A stretch of DNA of 64,000 nt, taken from the NCBI GenBank assembly GCA_030447955.1, contig JAUJNY010000001.1, positions 927,066 to 991,065 of the forward strand, written 5' to 3'. How positions within the stretch are numbered: position 1 is the first letter of the stretch; every line of letters starts with the position of its first letter. Below, in pieces: positions 1 to 8,763 of the stretch. Made by a program: the position numbers and the translations under genes. This DNA is from Jiangellales bacterium (GTDB lineage: Bacteria; Actinomycetota; Actinomycetes; Jiangellales; Jiangellaceae). The notes beneath the pieces are model-generated. The model saw only the letters and a list, made by a program, of their open reading frames with translations. It did no database searches and was not told where the DNA came from.

Positions 1-918
1 TTCTACCTCTCCAAGGGCACGGGTGCGCACACGGTGCGTCCGCCCTTCCTCCAGCCGTTCCTCAACCGGGGTGGTGTCCAGCGCTACGGCCTGCCCGTGC
101 ACGAGCGGGCGGCGGGGCGGGCCAAGGGTGCCCGGGTGCAGGAGTTCCAGCGGGCCCGGTGGTTCGTCTCGCGCCGTACGGGTGCCCATGTCCTGTGGGG
201 GCAGATCCTCGAGCGGTACCTGCGCGTGGGCGGCACGACATCCTGGCTCGGCCTTCCCCGCCGAGACCAGCGCGACGTCACCGCGGGCACGCGCGCCGAC
301 TTCGTCCACGGCTCGCTGCTGCGCTCGAACGCCCACCACCGGGTCCTGGTGCGCCGGCCGTTCGCGGCGGAGGTGTCGAGCGTGACCGCGGCGGAGCTGC
401 CGTACAGCTATCGCAGCGGCTGCCCCGTCGGCCCCTCCGCGCTGCGCAAGATCCGTGTGGTGCACCGTGAGTTCGACGGCGACGACCACGTCGGGACGCT
501 GGTCGTGGCGGAGTCCGTGGTCGCCGACATGACCCGGGTGTTCGCTGACGCGCATCGCGCGGGGTTCGCGGTCCGCCGGATCGAGAAGGTGGACCGCTAC
601 GGCGGTGACGACGTGCGCTCGATGGAGGCCGACAACACCTCGGCGTTCAACTGCCGCAAGGTCACCGGCAACCCGTACCGGCTCTCGCAGCACTCCTACG
701 GCAACGCCATCGACATCAACCCGTTCGAGAACCCGTACGTGACCTCGTCGAGCGTCTACCCGGAGGGGTCGCGCAGCTACCTCGACCGTGACAACGTCCG
801 CCCCGGCATGGTCATCGCCGGGCGTGCCGTGGCTACCGCCTTCGCGGCCGAGGGCTGGTACTGGGGCGCGCGCTGGTCCAACCCCGACTACCAGCACTTC
901 TCCTCGAACGGCGGCTGA
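1..918 (+). CDS. M15-type peptidase with LGFP-like repeats, 5' end outside window
   Basis: The reading frame is open from base 1, so the start and any signal peptide lie upstream. The visible N-terminal part has LGFP-like repeats (GLPVHERA, WLGLPRRDQ), a wall-associated repeat of actinobacteria. The C-terminal part matches the D-Ala-D-Ala carboxypeptidase/L-alanoyl-glutamate peptidase fold of family M15. It has SQHSYGNAIDIN, carrying the zinc ligands His and Asp, and DYQHFS, carrying the last His ligand. Likely role: trimming peptidoglycan stem peptides outside the cell. The next gene, a lipoprotein, starts 3 bp after the stop, so the two are probably co-transcribed. The substrate is inferred from the family only. 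Confidence 0.85.
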   Translation, partial: FYLSKGTGAHTVRPPFLQPFLNRGGVQRYGLPVHERAAGRAKGARVQEFQRARWFVSRRTGAHVLWGQILERYLRVGGTTSWLGLPRRDQRDVTAGTRADFVHGSLLRSNAHHRVLVRRPFAAEVSSVTAAELPYSYRSGCPVGPSALRKIRVVHREFDGDDHVGTLVVAESVVADMTRVFADAHRAGFAVRRIEKVDRYGGDDVRSMEADNTSAFNCRKVTGNPYRLSQHSYGNAIDINPFENPYVTSSSVYPEGSRSYLDRDNVRPGMVIAGRAVATAFAAEGWYWGARWSNPDYQHFSSNGG

Positions 919-921
919 GCT

Positions 922-1827
922 GTGCGCGCCCCCCGCGTTGCGGCCTGCCTGCTGGCGGGTGCGCTCGCCGCCTGCTCCACACCAGCCGGCAACACGCCGG
1001 TCGCCGTCGACAGCGGTGCCGTGTCGGCCACGGCCGCGCAGCCTGCCGCCGGCCGGGACGGTGGGGACCCGACCGCGTCCCCCCGGAGTCCGCACTCGCC
1101 GTCCCCCCGGAGTCCGCACTCGGCGTCCCCCCGGAGTCCGCACTCGGCGTCACCGCGCCCGGCCCCGTCGCGGACCGCTCGTCCCTCCCGACTGGCCGCA
1201 CCCCCGGCACCGCCGGTGCCCGCGCCGACCGCGGGACCACTGGGCCGAGACGACGTCCCCGCCGCTCGGGAGCTGGGACCGGGGTGGCGAGAGTTCGTCG
1301 ACCCCGGGGACGTGGCGGACGGCTACGTCGGCAACGGCGAGTTCGTCCGCGAACGGGGTGGGGAGGAACTGGCCGCCTCACTGGTCCCGCTCGGCTGCCC
1401 GGGAGTAGACGCGGTTCCCCCGCTGCCGATTGCCCGGCATGCGCTCGAGGCGACGTACCGGGGCGTCGACGGCGACGCTGCCGTGGCCGTCATCCTGGAC
1501 TACCCGTCGCCGCGGTCGGCGAGGCTGCTGCTGACCCGGCTCGCGGACCTGCTGTCGCGCTGCTCACCGCCCGCGCCCGGGGAGCCGGCCGGTCCTGGGC
1601 GGACCGTGGCCGTCGTCCGGCGCGCCAGCGATCGCGTCCTCGTCGACGTACGCCGTGAGGTGGGCACGCAGGCGATACCCGGCACCTTCTACGAGCTGGG
1701 GGTGCGCTCCGGCTCCCAGGTCGGGCTGCTCATCGTCCAGCGCGGACCCGGTGACCCGCCCCCGGACGTACCCGCCCTCCTCGCTGACCTGCATCGCCGG
1801 ATCGACGGGTCGACGGGAAATAGGTAA
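922..1827 (+). CDS. Secreted lipoprotein with Pro/Ser-rich repeat linker, function unknown
   Basis: The GTG start lies 3 bp after the peptidase stop. The protein has 301 residues. It opens with a lipoprotein signal peptide ending in the lipobox LAAC (Cys about residue 18), so it should be anchored to the outer face of the membrane. Residues 45-100 form a low-complexity linker with three SPRSPHSx octapeptides. The remaining ~190 residues look globular, with two conserved-looking Cys (GCPG, SRCSPP) that could form a disulfide. It is reminiscent of actinobacterial extracellular sensor-like domains, but I do not recognise the family. Proximity to the peptidase suggests a cell-envelope role. Confidence 0.8.
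   Translation: MRAPRVAACLLAGALAACSTPAGNTPVAVDSGAVSATAAQPAAGRDGGDPTASPRSPHSPSPRSPHSASPRSPHSASPRPAPSRTARPSRLAAPPAPPVPAPTAGPLGRDDVPAARELGPGWREFVDPGDVADGYVGNGEFVRERGGEELAASLVPLGCPGVDAVPPLPIARHALEATYRGVDGDAAVAVILDYPSPRSARLLLTRLADLLSRCSPPAPGEPAGPGRTVAVVRRASDRVLVDVRREVGTQAIPGTFYELGVRSGSQVGLLIVQRGPGDPPPDVPALLADLHRRIDGSTGNR
1078..1149 (+). repeat. Three 24-bp tandem repeats inside lipoprotein gene
   Basis: Three in-frame 24-bp units encode SPRSPHSP, SPRSPHSA and SPRSPHSA. The units are nearly identical at DNA level, differing at one base in the last codon, which indicates recent expansion of the linker. Confidence 0.9.
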
Positions 1828-2154
1828 CGCCGAAACCCCGGACGCACTGGCTCAGTGAATTGGAAGTGCCGCCTGGGTGTTTTCCTCCCCTGGCGGGGGT
1901 GGCCGGTGGCCAACCGCGTGAGTACAACACCCCCGTGATGCTCGCCTGCACCCGCACCTCATCGGAGATGCGGTTGGCAGCGCGAATCGGGACGTCATCG
2001 CGCTAGCCCCGACCAGTCGGCCGCCACTGGCCGGTGGACGGGACGGTCTGCTCTCGTGGCACCGCGTGACTTGGCCGGGCGGCGCGCGCTGGTGACGTTG
2101 CGGGCGGTGCCGTCTCAGCAATACAAGGGAGACAACCAGTGAGGCGAGGTACGC
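1828..2154. other. Intergenic region before ECF sigma gene
   Basis: This stretch of 327 bases has no convincing gene; the open frames across it are poor in actinobacterial codon bias. It presumably holds the promoter of the sigma-factor operon. I could not place boxes with confidence and see no clear Shine-Dalgarno sequence close to the ATG at 2155. Confidence 0.5.
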
Positions 2155-2760
2155 ATGACCGAATGGTCCGACGAAGAGCTTCTCGTCCAGGCTCGACAGC
2201 AACCGGACGCCTTCGAGGAGCTGTACCGCCGGCACGTGGACAAGATCATTCGGTTCGCGGCGCGACGCAGTGGTGATCCCCAGTCGGTCGCCGACCTCGT
2301 CGCGCATGTGTGGTTGGAGGCGATCGGCTCGCTCGACCGCTTCGATCCGGCGAAGGGCAAGGCGGTGCCCTGGTTGCTCGGCATTGCCGCGCATGTATGC
2401 GCCAGCGAGCGGCACCGGCGGCTCCAGGAGCACCGGACAGCGAGCCGGCTGGCAGGGCGCCGGATGCTCGACGAGGACGACTTCGCTCGCCTCGAACGAG
2501 AGATCGACGCTGCTGCGATAGCTCCGAGCGTGCGCAGCGCTTTGGCTCAACTACCGCCGTCCGAGCGCACCGTGGCGGAACTGGTCATCGTCGAAGACAT
2601 CGCCCCAGCCGATGCAGCTGCCGCCCTGGGAATCACCCCTGCCGCCGCGAGGATGCGGCTGGCGAGAGCCCGCAGGAAGTTGCGCAAGGCCGTCCGCGAG
2701 GGAAGTCACGACGCCGACCGCGATCCCGTACCAGTTCCGATCGAGGAAGTGACGACATGA
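2155..2760 (+). CDS. ECF-type RNA polymerase sigma factor
   Basis: The protein has 201 residues, the usual ECF length. Region 2 spans about residues 5-85 (AFEELYRRHVDKI, then DRFDPAKGKAVPWLLGIA). Region 4 spans about residues 115-180, with a helix-turn-helix around APADAAAALGITPAAARMRL and a basic tail (ARARRKLRKAV). It directs RNA polymerase to a specific promoter set. Its stop overlaps the start of the next gene (ATGA), which encodes a membrane protein with a short cytoplasmic N-terminus, so the pair looks like a sigma factor with a membrane-bound regulator. The target promoters are unknown. Confidence 0.9.
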   Translation: MTEWSDEELLVQARQQPDAFEELYRRHVDKIIRFAARRSGDPQSVADLVAHVWLEAIGSLDRFDPAKGKAVPWLLGIAAHVCASERHRRLQEHRTASRLAGRRMLDEDDFARLEREIDAAAIAPSVRSALAQLPPSERTVAELVIVEDIAPADAAAALGITPAAARMRLARARRKLRKAVREGSHDADRDPVPVPIEEVTT

Positions 2761-3665
2761 CCACCACTGATCGCAGGCAACCAGACAGATTTGAGGACAA
2801 GTTGTTGAAGGGTCTTCTTGAGGTGCACGCAGCCCAGCTCAGCGAGTCCGGAGACCTGGCGTCCCGCCCGGTTCGGCGCCAACCGACTCTCATCCAGCGG
2901 CGATGGGCGATAGCAGCCTTCGGTGTGGGCGCGGCGGTGTTCGGCGGAGTGGCGATCGTCTCTCCGGTCGTCGGCAGTGACACAATTGTGGTCAACGCCA
3001 GAGAGGCCGTCCAGGACCCGGACCGGGTTGAGAGCGAACTCCAAGCCAAGGGCTTGGACGCCGAGGTCTGGAGTGCCCCCGCCGACCCTTCCCTCCAGGA
3101 CAAGTGGTTGCACCTGTACGTCGCTCCCGGGACACACGTGGACCCCACCACGTTCGGTGAATTGCAGGCGCAAGTCGGGCAGGTGCTGCCCTCGGTGGTA
3201 GATCGATGCGGCGAAGATCTGGCCTGTGCGCGCACGAGCGTCCTGAGGATCCCCAGCGACATCAGCGGACCCATTGTCTTGATTGCCGGTCGTGCCCCTC
3301 AGCCTGGAGAAGAGGGTTGGCAGGAGATGGCCGACCAGAACGAATTGGCCCCGACCGGTGCTTTCTACTGTGAGCGCCTTCCTTACCGTCATCCCGACGA
3401 GGCCGGCCAACTACTCGAAGAACTCGGCTACCGGGTGCAATGGCGCTACGACGAAGGACCGCCGCTCACCCGTGGAGGCGGGGTGACGCAAACTCCGCAT
3501 GAACCACCAGCCGGATCCCGCGTCACGACTGCCTACTTCTCAGGTCTAGGCGACACCGTGATGGTGCAGCTCGCTGAAGAACAGTACGCCGACGAGTACC
3601 AGCGCCTGGAAGGAACTCCCGGGCCTGGCTCCGGCCCACCTCCTTCATGGGCCCCGCCCTGCTGA
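2757..3665 (+). CDS. Membrane protein partnered with sigma factor, PASTA-like C-terminus
   Basis: The ATG overlaps the sigma stop (ATGA), giving 302 residues. Residues 1-45 are cytoplasmic, one membrane segment follows (about 46-70, WAIAAFGVGAAVFGGVAI), and ~230 residues lie outside. The extracellular end (about 200-280) has a PASTA-like pattern: LLEELGYRVQW, a turn, then TQTPHEPPAGSRV. Two Cys in DRCGEDLACA may pair. Overlap with the sigma gene and single-pass topology suggest an anti-sigma or signal-sensing partner. I see no classical zinc-binding anti-sigma motif (HxxxCxxC), so any inhibition would be by another fold. Confidence 0.75.
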   Translation: MTTTDRRQPDRFEDKLLKGLLEVHAAQLSESGDLASRPVRRQPTLIQRRWAIAAFGVGAAVFGGVAIVSPVVGSDTIVVNAREAVQDPDRVESELQAKGLDAEVWSAPADPSLQDKWLHLYVAPGTHVDPTTFGELQAQVGQVLPSVVDRCGEDLACARTSVLRIPSDISGPIVLIAGRAPQPGEEGWQEMADQNELAPTGAFYCERLPYRHPDEAGQLLEELGYRVQWRYDEGPPLTRGGGVTQTPHEPPAGSRVTTAYFSGLGDTVMVQLAEEQYADEYQRLEGTPGPGSGPPPSWAPPC

Positions 3666-3746
3666 TCATTGAGAGTGGCATCAGCGAACAAGTACGTTCA
3701 CGCGAACCTCCGCCCACACCGCCACCGACCGTGGCGTCGGCGGCGC

Positions 3747-3772
3747 TACACCGCCAGGTGTACGGTGGTGTA
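3747..3772. promoter_or_regulatory. Palindromic operator before toxin-antitoxin pair
   Basis: An imperfect palindrome has arms TACACCGCC and GGTGGTGTA around a centre containing GGTGTAC, and ends one base before the GTG start of the antitoxin gene. VapB-type antitoxins normally bind such repeats with their toxin to repress the operon. The spacing leaves no room for a Shine-Dalgarno sequence, so the transcript may be leaderless. Confidence 0.65.
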
Positions 3773-3773
3773 A

Positions 3774-3989
3774 GTGAGCCGCACGAACATCGAGATTGAT
3801 GATGAGCTGATCCGCTGGGTCATGCACCGCCACGGCTTGCGCACCAAGCGCGAGGCAGTTGACTACGCCTTGCGCCGGCTGCGCAGGGAGCCCATGACGG
3901 TCGAGCGGGCCCTCGCCATGGAAGGCAGCGGCTGGGAGGGGGACCTCGACGCCATGCGCGCGGCGTCCAAGCCAGCCGAGCTGACGTGA
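3774..3989 (+). CDS. vapB: VapB-family antitoxin
   Basis: The protein has 71 residues with an N-terminal ribbon-helix-helix DNA-binding segment ([13 protein letters not shown], then [14 protein letters not shown]) typical of type II VapB antitoxins. The C-terminal part ([14 protein letters not shown]) is the acidic, Trp-containing tail that usually lies in the toxin active site. The GTG start sits directly after a palindrome. Its stop overlaps the toxin start by 4 bp, the usual coupling of these pairs. Role: neutralise the PIN-domain RNase encoded next and repress the operon with it. Confidence 0.9.
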   Translation: MSRTNIEIDDELIRWVMHRHGLRTKREAVDYALRRLRREPMTVERALAMEGSGWEGDLDAMRAASKPAELT

Positions 3990-4384
3990 GCGTCCTGATC
4001 GACTCCTCAGCCTGGGTCGAGTTCCTGCGCGGCACCGCCAGTGCCCACAACCTCGGCGTTCGTCGGCTGGTGAGTACAGGTGCCGCCGCGACCTGTGATC
4101 CGGTGGCTCTCGAGGTGCTGGCCGGTGCCAGCGACGAGAGGCACGCAGCGGAGCTCGCGGCCCTCCTCGACTCCTGCGAGCTGCTGCCGCAGCAGCGGGG
4201 CAGTGACGTGGAGGAGGCGGCCTCGATGTACCGCACCTGCCGGCGCTTCGGGGAGACTCCGCGGGTGCTCACCGACTGCCTCATCGCCGCTATCGCCGTC
4301 CGCCACGGTGTCCCGGTGCTGCACCGTGACCGGGACTTCGATGTATTTGCCCGGCACACTGCGCTGCGGGTCGCTTTGCCGTGA
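3986..4384 (+). CDS. vapC: VapC-family PIN-domain toxin
   Basis: The protein has 132 residues, standard for VapC. The PIN acidic residues are visible: Asp in [12 protein letters not shown] (residue 5), Glu in ALEVLAGA, Asp in [10 protein letters not shown] and Asp in HRDRDFDVF. These bind Mg/Mn for RNA cleavage. It should be a ribonuclease toxin, often acting on tRNA or rRNA, held inactive by the antitoxin encoded just upstream. Its last codon overlaps the start of dus (GTGA), so toxin, antitoxin and dus may share a transcript. Confidence 0.92.
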   Translation: MSVLIDSSAWVEFLRGTASAHNLGVRRLVSTGAAATCDPVALEVLAGASDERHAAELAALLDSCELLPQQRGSDVEEAASMYRTCRRFGETPRVLTDCLIAAIAVRHGVPVLHRDRDFDVFARHTALRVALP

Positions 4385-5544
4385 CCGCCTCCATCGTGTC
4401 GCCGGTGTCCCCACGGGTGACCGCTGAGCTGCGGCTCGGGCCACTCCGTGTGACTCCGCCGGTCGTCCTCGCGCCGATGGCTGGGGTTACCAACGCGGCG
4501 TTCCGCCGGCTGTGCCGCGAGCAAGGGGCGGGGCTGTACGTCTGCGAGATGATCACCTCACGCGGCGTGGTCGAGCAGGACAGCAAGACCCTCTCCATGT
4601 TGGTCTTCGACCCGGCCGAGGACGTCCGATCTGTGCAGCTGTACGGCGTCGACGCAGGCCACGTCGCCGGGGCGGTGCGCATCCTGTGCGCCGAGCACGG
4701 CGTCGACCACGTGGACCTCAACTTCGGATGCCCGGTACCCAAGGTCACCCGCCGCGGCGGCGGTGCTGCCCTGCCTTGGAAGCGCCGCCTGCTCGCCGAC
4801 ATCGTCTCCGCGGCGGTGCGTGCGGCGCAGCCGTACGGCGTCCCGGTGACGATCAAGACGCGGCTCGGCATCGACGACGCGCACCTCACCTATCTCGACG
4901 CCGGACGGATCGCGGAGGACTCCGGCTGCGCGGCGATCTCGCTGCACGGGCGCACGGCCGCGCAGCATTACGCCGGCAGTGCCGACTGGGACGCGGTGGC
5001 CCGCCTCGTCGACCACGTCACGATCCCGGTGCTCGGCAACGGGGATTTGTGGGAGGCGGCCGACGCCCTGCGCATGCTCGAGCGGACCGGATGCGCGGGG
5101 GTGGTCGTCGGCCGCGGCTGTCTGGGCCGGCCGTGGCTGTTCCGCGACCTCGCCGCCGCCTTCGCCGGGCTGCCCGCCCCGCCGTTACCGACCCTGGGCG
5201 AGGTCGCGGCGACCGTACGGCGCCACGGCGAGCTGCTCGCCGGGCTGCTCGGTGAGCAGCGCGGGCTGCGCGACCTGCGCAAGCACATGGCCTGGTACCT
5301 CAAGGGCTTCGTCGTCGGCCAGGAAACCCGAGCGGCCCTGGGCCTGGTCGAGGACCTCGCCGGCCTCGACCTGCTGCTGCGCCGGCTCGATCCTGACCAG
5401 CCGTTTCCGGCCGGGGAGCTCGGGGTGCCGCGCGGGCGCCAGGGCAGTCCACGCTCGGTCGCGTTGCCCGCGGGCTGGCTCGACGACACCGACGGTCGCG
5501 GCTGCGACTTGGCGGGCGCCGAGCTCGGCATCTCGGGGGGCTGA
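4381..5544 (+). CDS. dus: tRNA-dihydrouridine synthase (DusB-like)
   Basis: The protein has 387 residues: an FMN-binding TIM barrel followed by a helical domain. Motifs include VLAPMAGVTNAAFRRL (about 29-44), the catalytic-Cys segment NFGCPVPKVTRRGGGAAL (Cys about 117), TIKTRLGID and LHGRTAAQHYAG. It reduces uridines in the D-loop of tRNAs using NADPH. The chosen GTG start overlaps the vapC stop by 4 bp; the N-terminal 15 residues before LGPLRV are variable in the family, so a slightly later start is possible. ppdK follows 76 bp downstream in the same direction. Confidence 0.93.
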   Translation: MTASIVSPVSPRVTAELRLGPLRVTPPVVLAPMAGVTNAAFRRLCREQGAGLYVCEMITSRGVVEQDSKTLSMLVFDPAEDVRSVQLYGVDAGHVAGAVRILCAEHGVDHVDLNFGCPVPKVTRRGGGAALPWKRRLLADIVSAAVRAAQPYGVPVTIKTRLGIDDAHLTYLDAGRIAEDSGCAAISLHGRTAAQHYAGSADWDAVARLVDHVTIPVLGNGDLWEAADALRMLERTGCAGVVVGRGCLGRPWLFRDLAAAFAGLPAPPLPTLGEVAATVRRHGELLAGLLGEQRGLRDLRKHMAWYLKGFVVGQETRAALGLVEDLAGLDLLLRRLDPDQPFPAGELGVPRGRQGSPRSVALPAGWLDDTDGRGCDLAGAELGISGG

Positions 5545-5620
5545 TCTCGCGCAGCGGGTCAGGCCGCGAGCGGCGAGGCGGTACCGTCCGGGCGAGATCG
5601 TCGACGACAGGAGCGGCCGG

Positions 5621-8359
5621 ATGTCCACGTACGTCTTCGACTTCGCCGAGGGCAACAAGGACCTCAAGGACCTGCTCGGCGGCAAGGGCGCCAACCTCGC
5701 GGAGATGACGAACCTCGGCCTCCCCGTGCCACCTGGGTTCACCATCACAACCGAAGCGTGCCGGCACTGGCTGCGCCACGGCGAGGAGCCGGAGGGCCTG
5801 GCGGCCGAGGTCGAGGAGCACCTGCGCCGGCTTGAGGAGGCGATGGGCAAGCGGCTCGGGGAGCCTGGCGACCCGCTGCTCGTCTCGGTGCGCTCGGGCG
5901 CCAAGTTCTCAATGCCGGGGATGATGGACACCGTCCTCAACGTCGGGCTCTCCGACGCCTGCGTCGGCGGGCTCGGCGAGCAGGCCGGTGACGAGCGCTT
6001 CGCCTGGGACTCCTACCGCCGCCTGCTGCAGATGTTCGGCGCGACGGTGCTCGGCATCGACGCCGCGCTTTTCGCGGAGCGGTTGGAGCAGGTACGGGAC
6101 AAGCGTGGCGTCAGCGCAGACACCGACCTCGACGCGGCCGACCTGCGTGGCCTGGTCGAGGACTTCAAGGCAATCGTCAAGGAGCACTCCGGGCGGGACT
6201 TCCCGCAGGACCCGCGCGAGCAGCTCGACCTGGCCGTGCGCGCCGTCTTCATGTCGTGGAACACCGAGCGGGCACGCCTCTACCGCCGCCAGGAACGGAT
6301 CCCCGACGACCTCGGCACGGCGGTCAACGTGGTGGCCATGGTGTTCGGCAACCTCGGTGGCGACTCCGGCACTGGTGTCGCGTTCACCCGCGACCCCGCG
6401 ACCGGGACCCAGGGCGTGTACGGCGACTACCTGCCGAACGCGCAAGGTGAGGACGTTGTCGCGGGGATCCGCAACACCCTGCCCGTTGCCGAGCTGGAGC
6501 GGCTCGACAAGGGCTCCTACGACGAGCTGCTGCGCATCATGGCGGTGCTCGAACGCCACTACGCCGACCTGTGCGACATCGAGTTCACCATCGAACGCGG
6601 CCGGCTGTGGATGCTGCAGACCCGCGTCGGCAAGCGCACCGCGGCAGCGGCCTTCCGGATCGCGGCTCAGCTCGTCGACGAGGGACTCATCGACATGGAC
6701 GAGGCGCTGCGCCGGGTCACCGGTCAGCAGCTCGCTCAGCTGATGTTCCCGCAGTTCGACCCGGCGGCGCCGCGGGAGCTGATCGCCTGCGGCATGGCGG
6801 CGAGCCCGGGGGCCGCCGTCGGCAAGGCCGCCTTCGACTCCGCCACCGCGATCGAGTGGGCCGCCGCGGGGGAGCAGGTGATCCTCGTCCGGCGGGAGAC
6901 CAACCCCGACGACCTCGGCGGCATGGTGGCCGCTCGCGGGGTGCTCACCTCCCGCGGCGGCAAGACCTCGCACGCGGCGGTGGTCGCCCGCGGCATGGGA
7001 CGCACCTGCGTCGTGGGGGTGGACGCGCTGCGGGTCGACCCGCGCCAGGGCGAGTTCACCACGCCGGACGGCGCGCGCGTACGCGAGGGCGACGTGATCT
7101 CGATCGACGGCGGCACCGGGGAGGTCTTCCGCGGCCCTGTCGACGTCGTGGCGAGCGCGGTCGTCGACGCGCTGCTCGGCGGGGAGGATCAGCCGGACGA
7201 GCATGCGGCGCGCTCGGACGTGGACGGCAAGCCGGCCGGCGACGAGCAGCGCGACGTGGTCGCCGCGGTGCAGCGGCTCATGGCGTACGCCGACTCCCGC
7301 CGCCGGATGGCCGTACGAGCGAACGCCGACACCGGCTCCGACGCCATGCGGGCGCGCAGTTTTGGCGCCGAGGGGATCGGGCTCTGCCGCACCGAGCACA
7401 TGTTCCTGGGAGCGCGCCGGCGGATCGTCGAGCAGGTGATCCTGGCCCGCAGCGACGAGCAGCGCGACGCCGCGCTCGAGCAGCTGGTGGAGCCGCAGCG
7501 ACGGGACTTCCAGGAGATCCTCGAGGCGATGGACGGCCTGCCGGTGACGATCCGGCTGCTGGACCCACCGCTGCACGAGTTCCTCCCCGACCTCACCGCA
7601 CTGTCGGTCAAGGTCGCGGTCGCGGAGGCCCAGGGCAAGGTCAACCCCGCCGACGTCGAGCTGCTCGCCCAGGTCCAACGCCTGGACGAGCAGAACCCCA
7701 TGCTCGGCATGCGGGGCGTGCGGCTGGCCCTCGTCGTCCCCGGGTTGGTCCTGCTGCAGGTGCGGGCTGTCGCGGAGGCGGCGGCCGAGCTCAAGTCCCT
7801 GGGGCGTGACCCGAGGCCGGAGATCATGGTCCCGCTCGTGGCCGCGGTGCAGGAGTTCGAGATCGTGCGCGAGCAGGCCAAGGCGGTGATCGACGAGGTC
7901 GCCGCCGAGCGCGGCGTCGAGCTGTCCTTCCCGATCGGGACGATGATTGAGCTGCCCCGCGCCGCGCTGACCGGGCACCAGATCGCGGAGGCCGCCGAGT
8001 TCTTCTCTTTCGGCACCAACGACCTGACCCAGACCGCCTGGGGGTTCAGCCGCGACGACGTGGAGGCCGCCTTCTTTCCCCGCTACCTCGACGCCGGCAT
8101 CTTCGGGGTCAGCCCGTTCGAGTCGCTCGACGTGGAAGGCGTCGGCCGGCTCGTCTCGATCGCCGCCTGGGAGGGCAAGGAGACCCGCCCGGACCTCAAG
8201 ATCGGGGTGTGCGGGGAACACGGCGGTGACCCACACTCGATTCACTTCTTCGAGTCGATCTCGCTCGACTACGTCTCCTGCTCCCCGTTCCGGGTGCCCG
8301 TCGCCCGGCTGGAGGCGGCCCGGGCGGTGCTCGGCGAGGGGAACGTGGGGTCGGCGTGA
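5621..8359 (+). CDS. ppdK: Pyruvate, phosphate dikinase
   Basis: The ATG has a GAG-type Shine-Dalgarno sequence 6-10 bp upstream; the product is 912 residues, the normal family length. The N-terminal ATP-grasp part (LLGGKGANLAEMTNLGLP, SVRSGAKFSMPGMMDTVL) binds ATP. The central swivelling domain carries the phosphohistidine in GGKTSHAAVVARGMG. The C-terminal PEP/pyruvate barrel has GLCRTEHMF, SFGTNDLTQTAWGFSRDD and the catalytic Cys in GVCGEHGGD. It interconverts pyruvate + ATP + phosphate and PEP + AMP + diphosphate, so it acts at the PEP-pyruvate node. All key residues are present and the gene appears intact. Confidence 0.97.
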   Translation: MSTYVFDFAEGNKDLKDLLGGKGANLAEMTNLGLPVPPGFTITTEACRHWLRHGEEPEGLAAEVEEHLRRLEEAMGKRLGEPGDPLLVSVRSGAKFSMPGMMDTVLNVGLSDACVGGLGEQAGDERFAWDSYRRLLQMFGATVLGIDAALFAERLEQVRDKRGVSADTDLDAADLRGLVEDFKAIVKEHSGRDFPQDPREQLDLAVRAVFMSWNTERARLYRRQERIPDDLGTAVNVVAMVFGNLGGDSGTGVAFTRDPATGTQGVYGDYLPNAQGEDVVAGIRNTLPVAELERLDKGSYDELLRIMAVLERHYADLCDIEFTIERGRLWMLQTRVGKRTAAAAFRIAAQLVDEGLIDMDEALRRVTGQQLAQLMFPQFDPAAPRELIACGMAASPGAAVGKAAFDSATAIEWAAAGEQVILVRRETNPDDLGGMVAARGVLTSRGGKTSHAAVVARGMGRTCVVGVDALRVDPRQGEFTTPDGARVREGDVISIDGGTGEVFRGPVDVVASAVVDALLGGEDQPDEHAARSDVDGKPAGDEQRDVVAAVQRLMAYADSRRRMAVRANADTGSDAMRARSFGAEGIGLCRTEHMFLGARRRIVEQVILARSDEQRDAALEQLVEPQRRDFQEILEAMDGLPVTIRLLDPPLHEFLPDLTALSVKVAVAEAQGKVNPADVELLAQVQRLDEQNPMLGMRGVRLALVVPGLVLLQVRAVAEAAAELKSLGRDPRPEIMVPLVAAVQEFEIVREQAKAVIDEVAAERGVELSFPIGTMIELPRAALTGHQIAEAAEFFSFGTNDLTQTAWGFSRDDVEAAFFPRYLDAGIFGVSPFESLDVEGVGRLVSIAAWEGKETRPDLKIGVCGEHGGDPHSIHFFESISLDYVSCSPFRVPVARLEAARAVLGEGNVGSA

Positions 8360-8751
8360 CCCGAATCGGCAGGCGGCAGGTGAGCGAACGACCAGCGGGT
8401 CCGCCCGGCACGCCGCAATCGCAGCTCGACGGCACATCCCACGCCGCACTTCCCACGAGTGGTCCCCCAGTCAAGGGGCTCCACTTCGATGCGCTCGCAG
8501 GGATTCACCCCGCTGACCAAGGGGGAGTCCGCTTCGACGGGGTGGATGTCTACCGTCACCTGGACGAGTTCCGCACAGTCCTCGGCTACGTGCCGCAGGA
8601 CGACATCATCTATGACGAGCTGCCGCTTGAGCGCACCCTGCGCTACGCGGCAGCCCTACGCCTGTCCGGCGCGTCGTTTGACCGCACAACAGCCGAGGGC
8701 CAGCTGGCAGACCTTGAGCGGTGCCCCAGCCTGGCACTGGGCTTGTCTTGA
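8356..8751 (+). pseudogene. Remnant of ABC-transporter ATPase domain
   Basis: From about base 8515 the frame reads GGVRFDGVDVYRHLDEFR then LGYVPQDDIIYDELPLERT. This is the stretch between Walker A and the signature motif of ABC ATPases of the FHA-linked ABC-2 exporter type (as in mycobacterial Rv1747). Walker A, the signature and Walker B are all missing. The first ~50 codons and the last ~20 show no homology. The apparent GTG start overlapping the ppdK stop is probably accidental. I read it as an internal fragment of a lost transporter gene. Confidence 0.75.
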
Positions 8752-8763
8752 TACCTATGGACA

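Noticed and set aside
5909-8449. Very long open frame on the minus strand opposite ppdK
   Set aside because: High GC keeps the antisense frame open; the plus strand encodes full-length PpdK with all catalytic motifs, and the minus frame has no family features.
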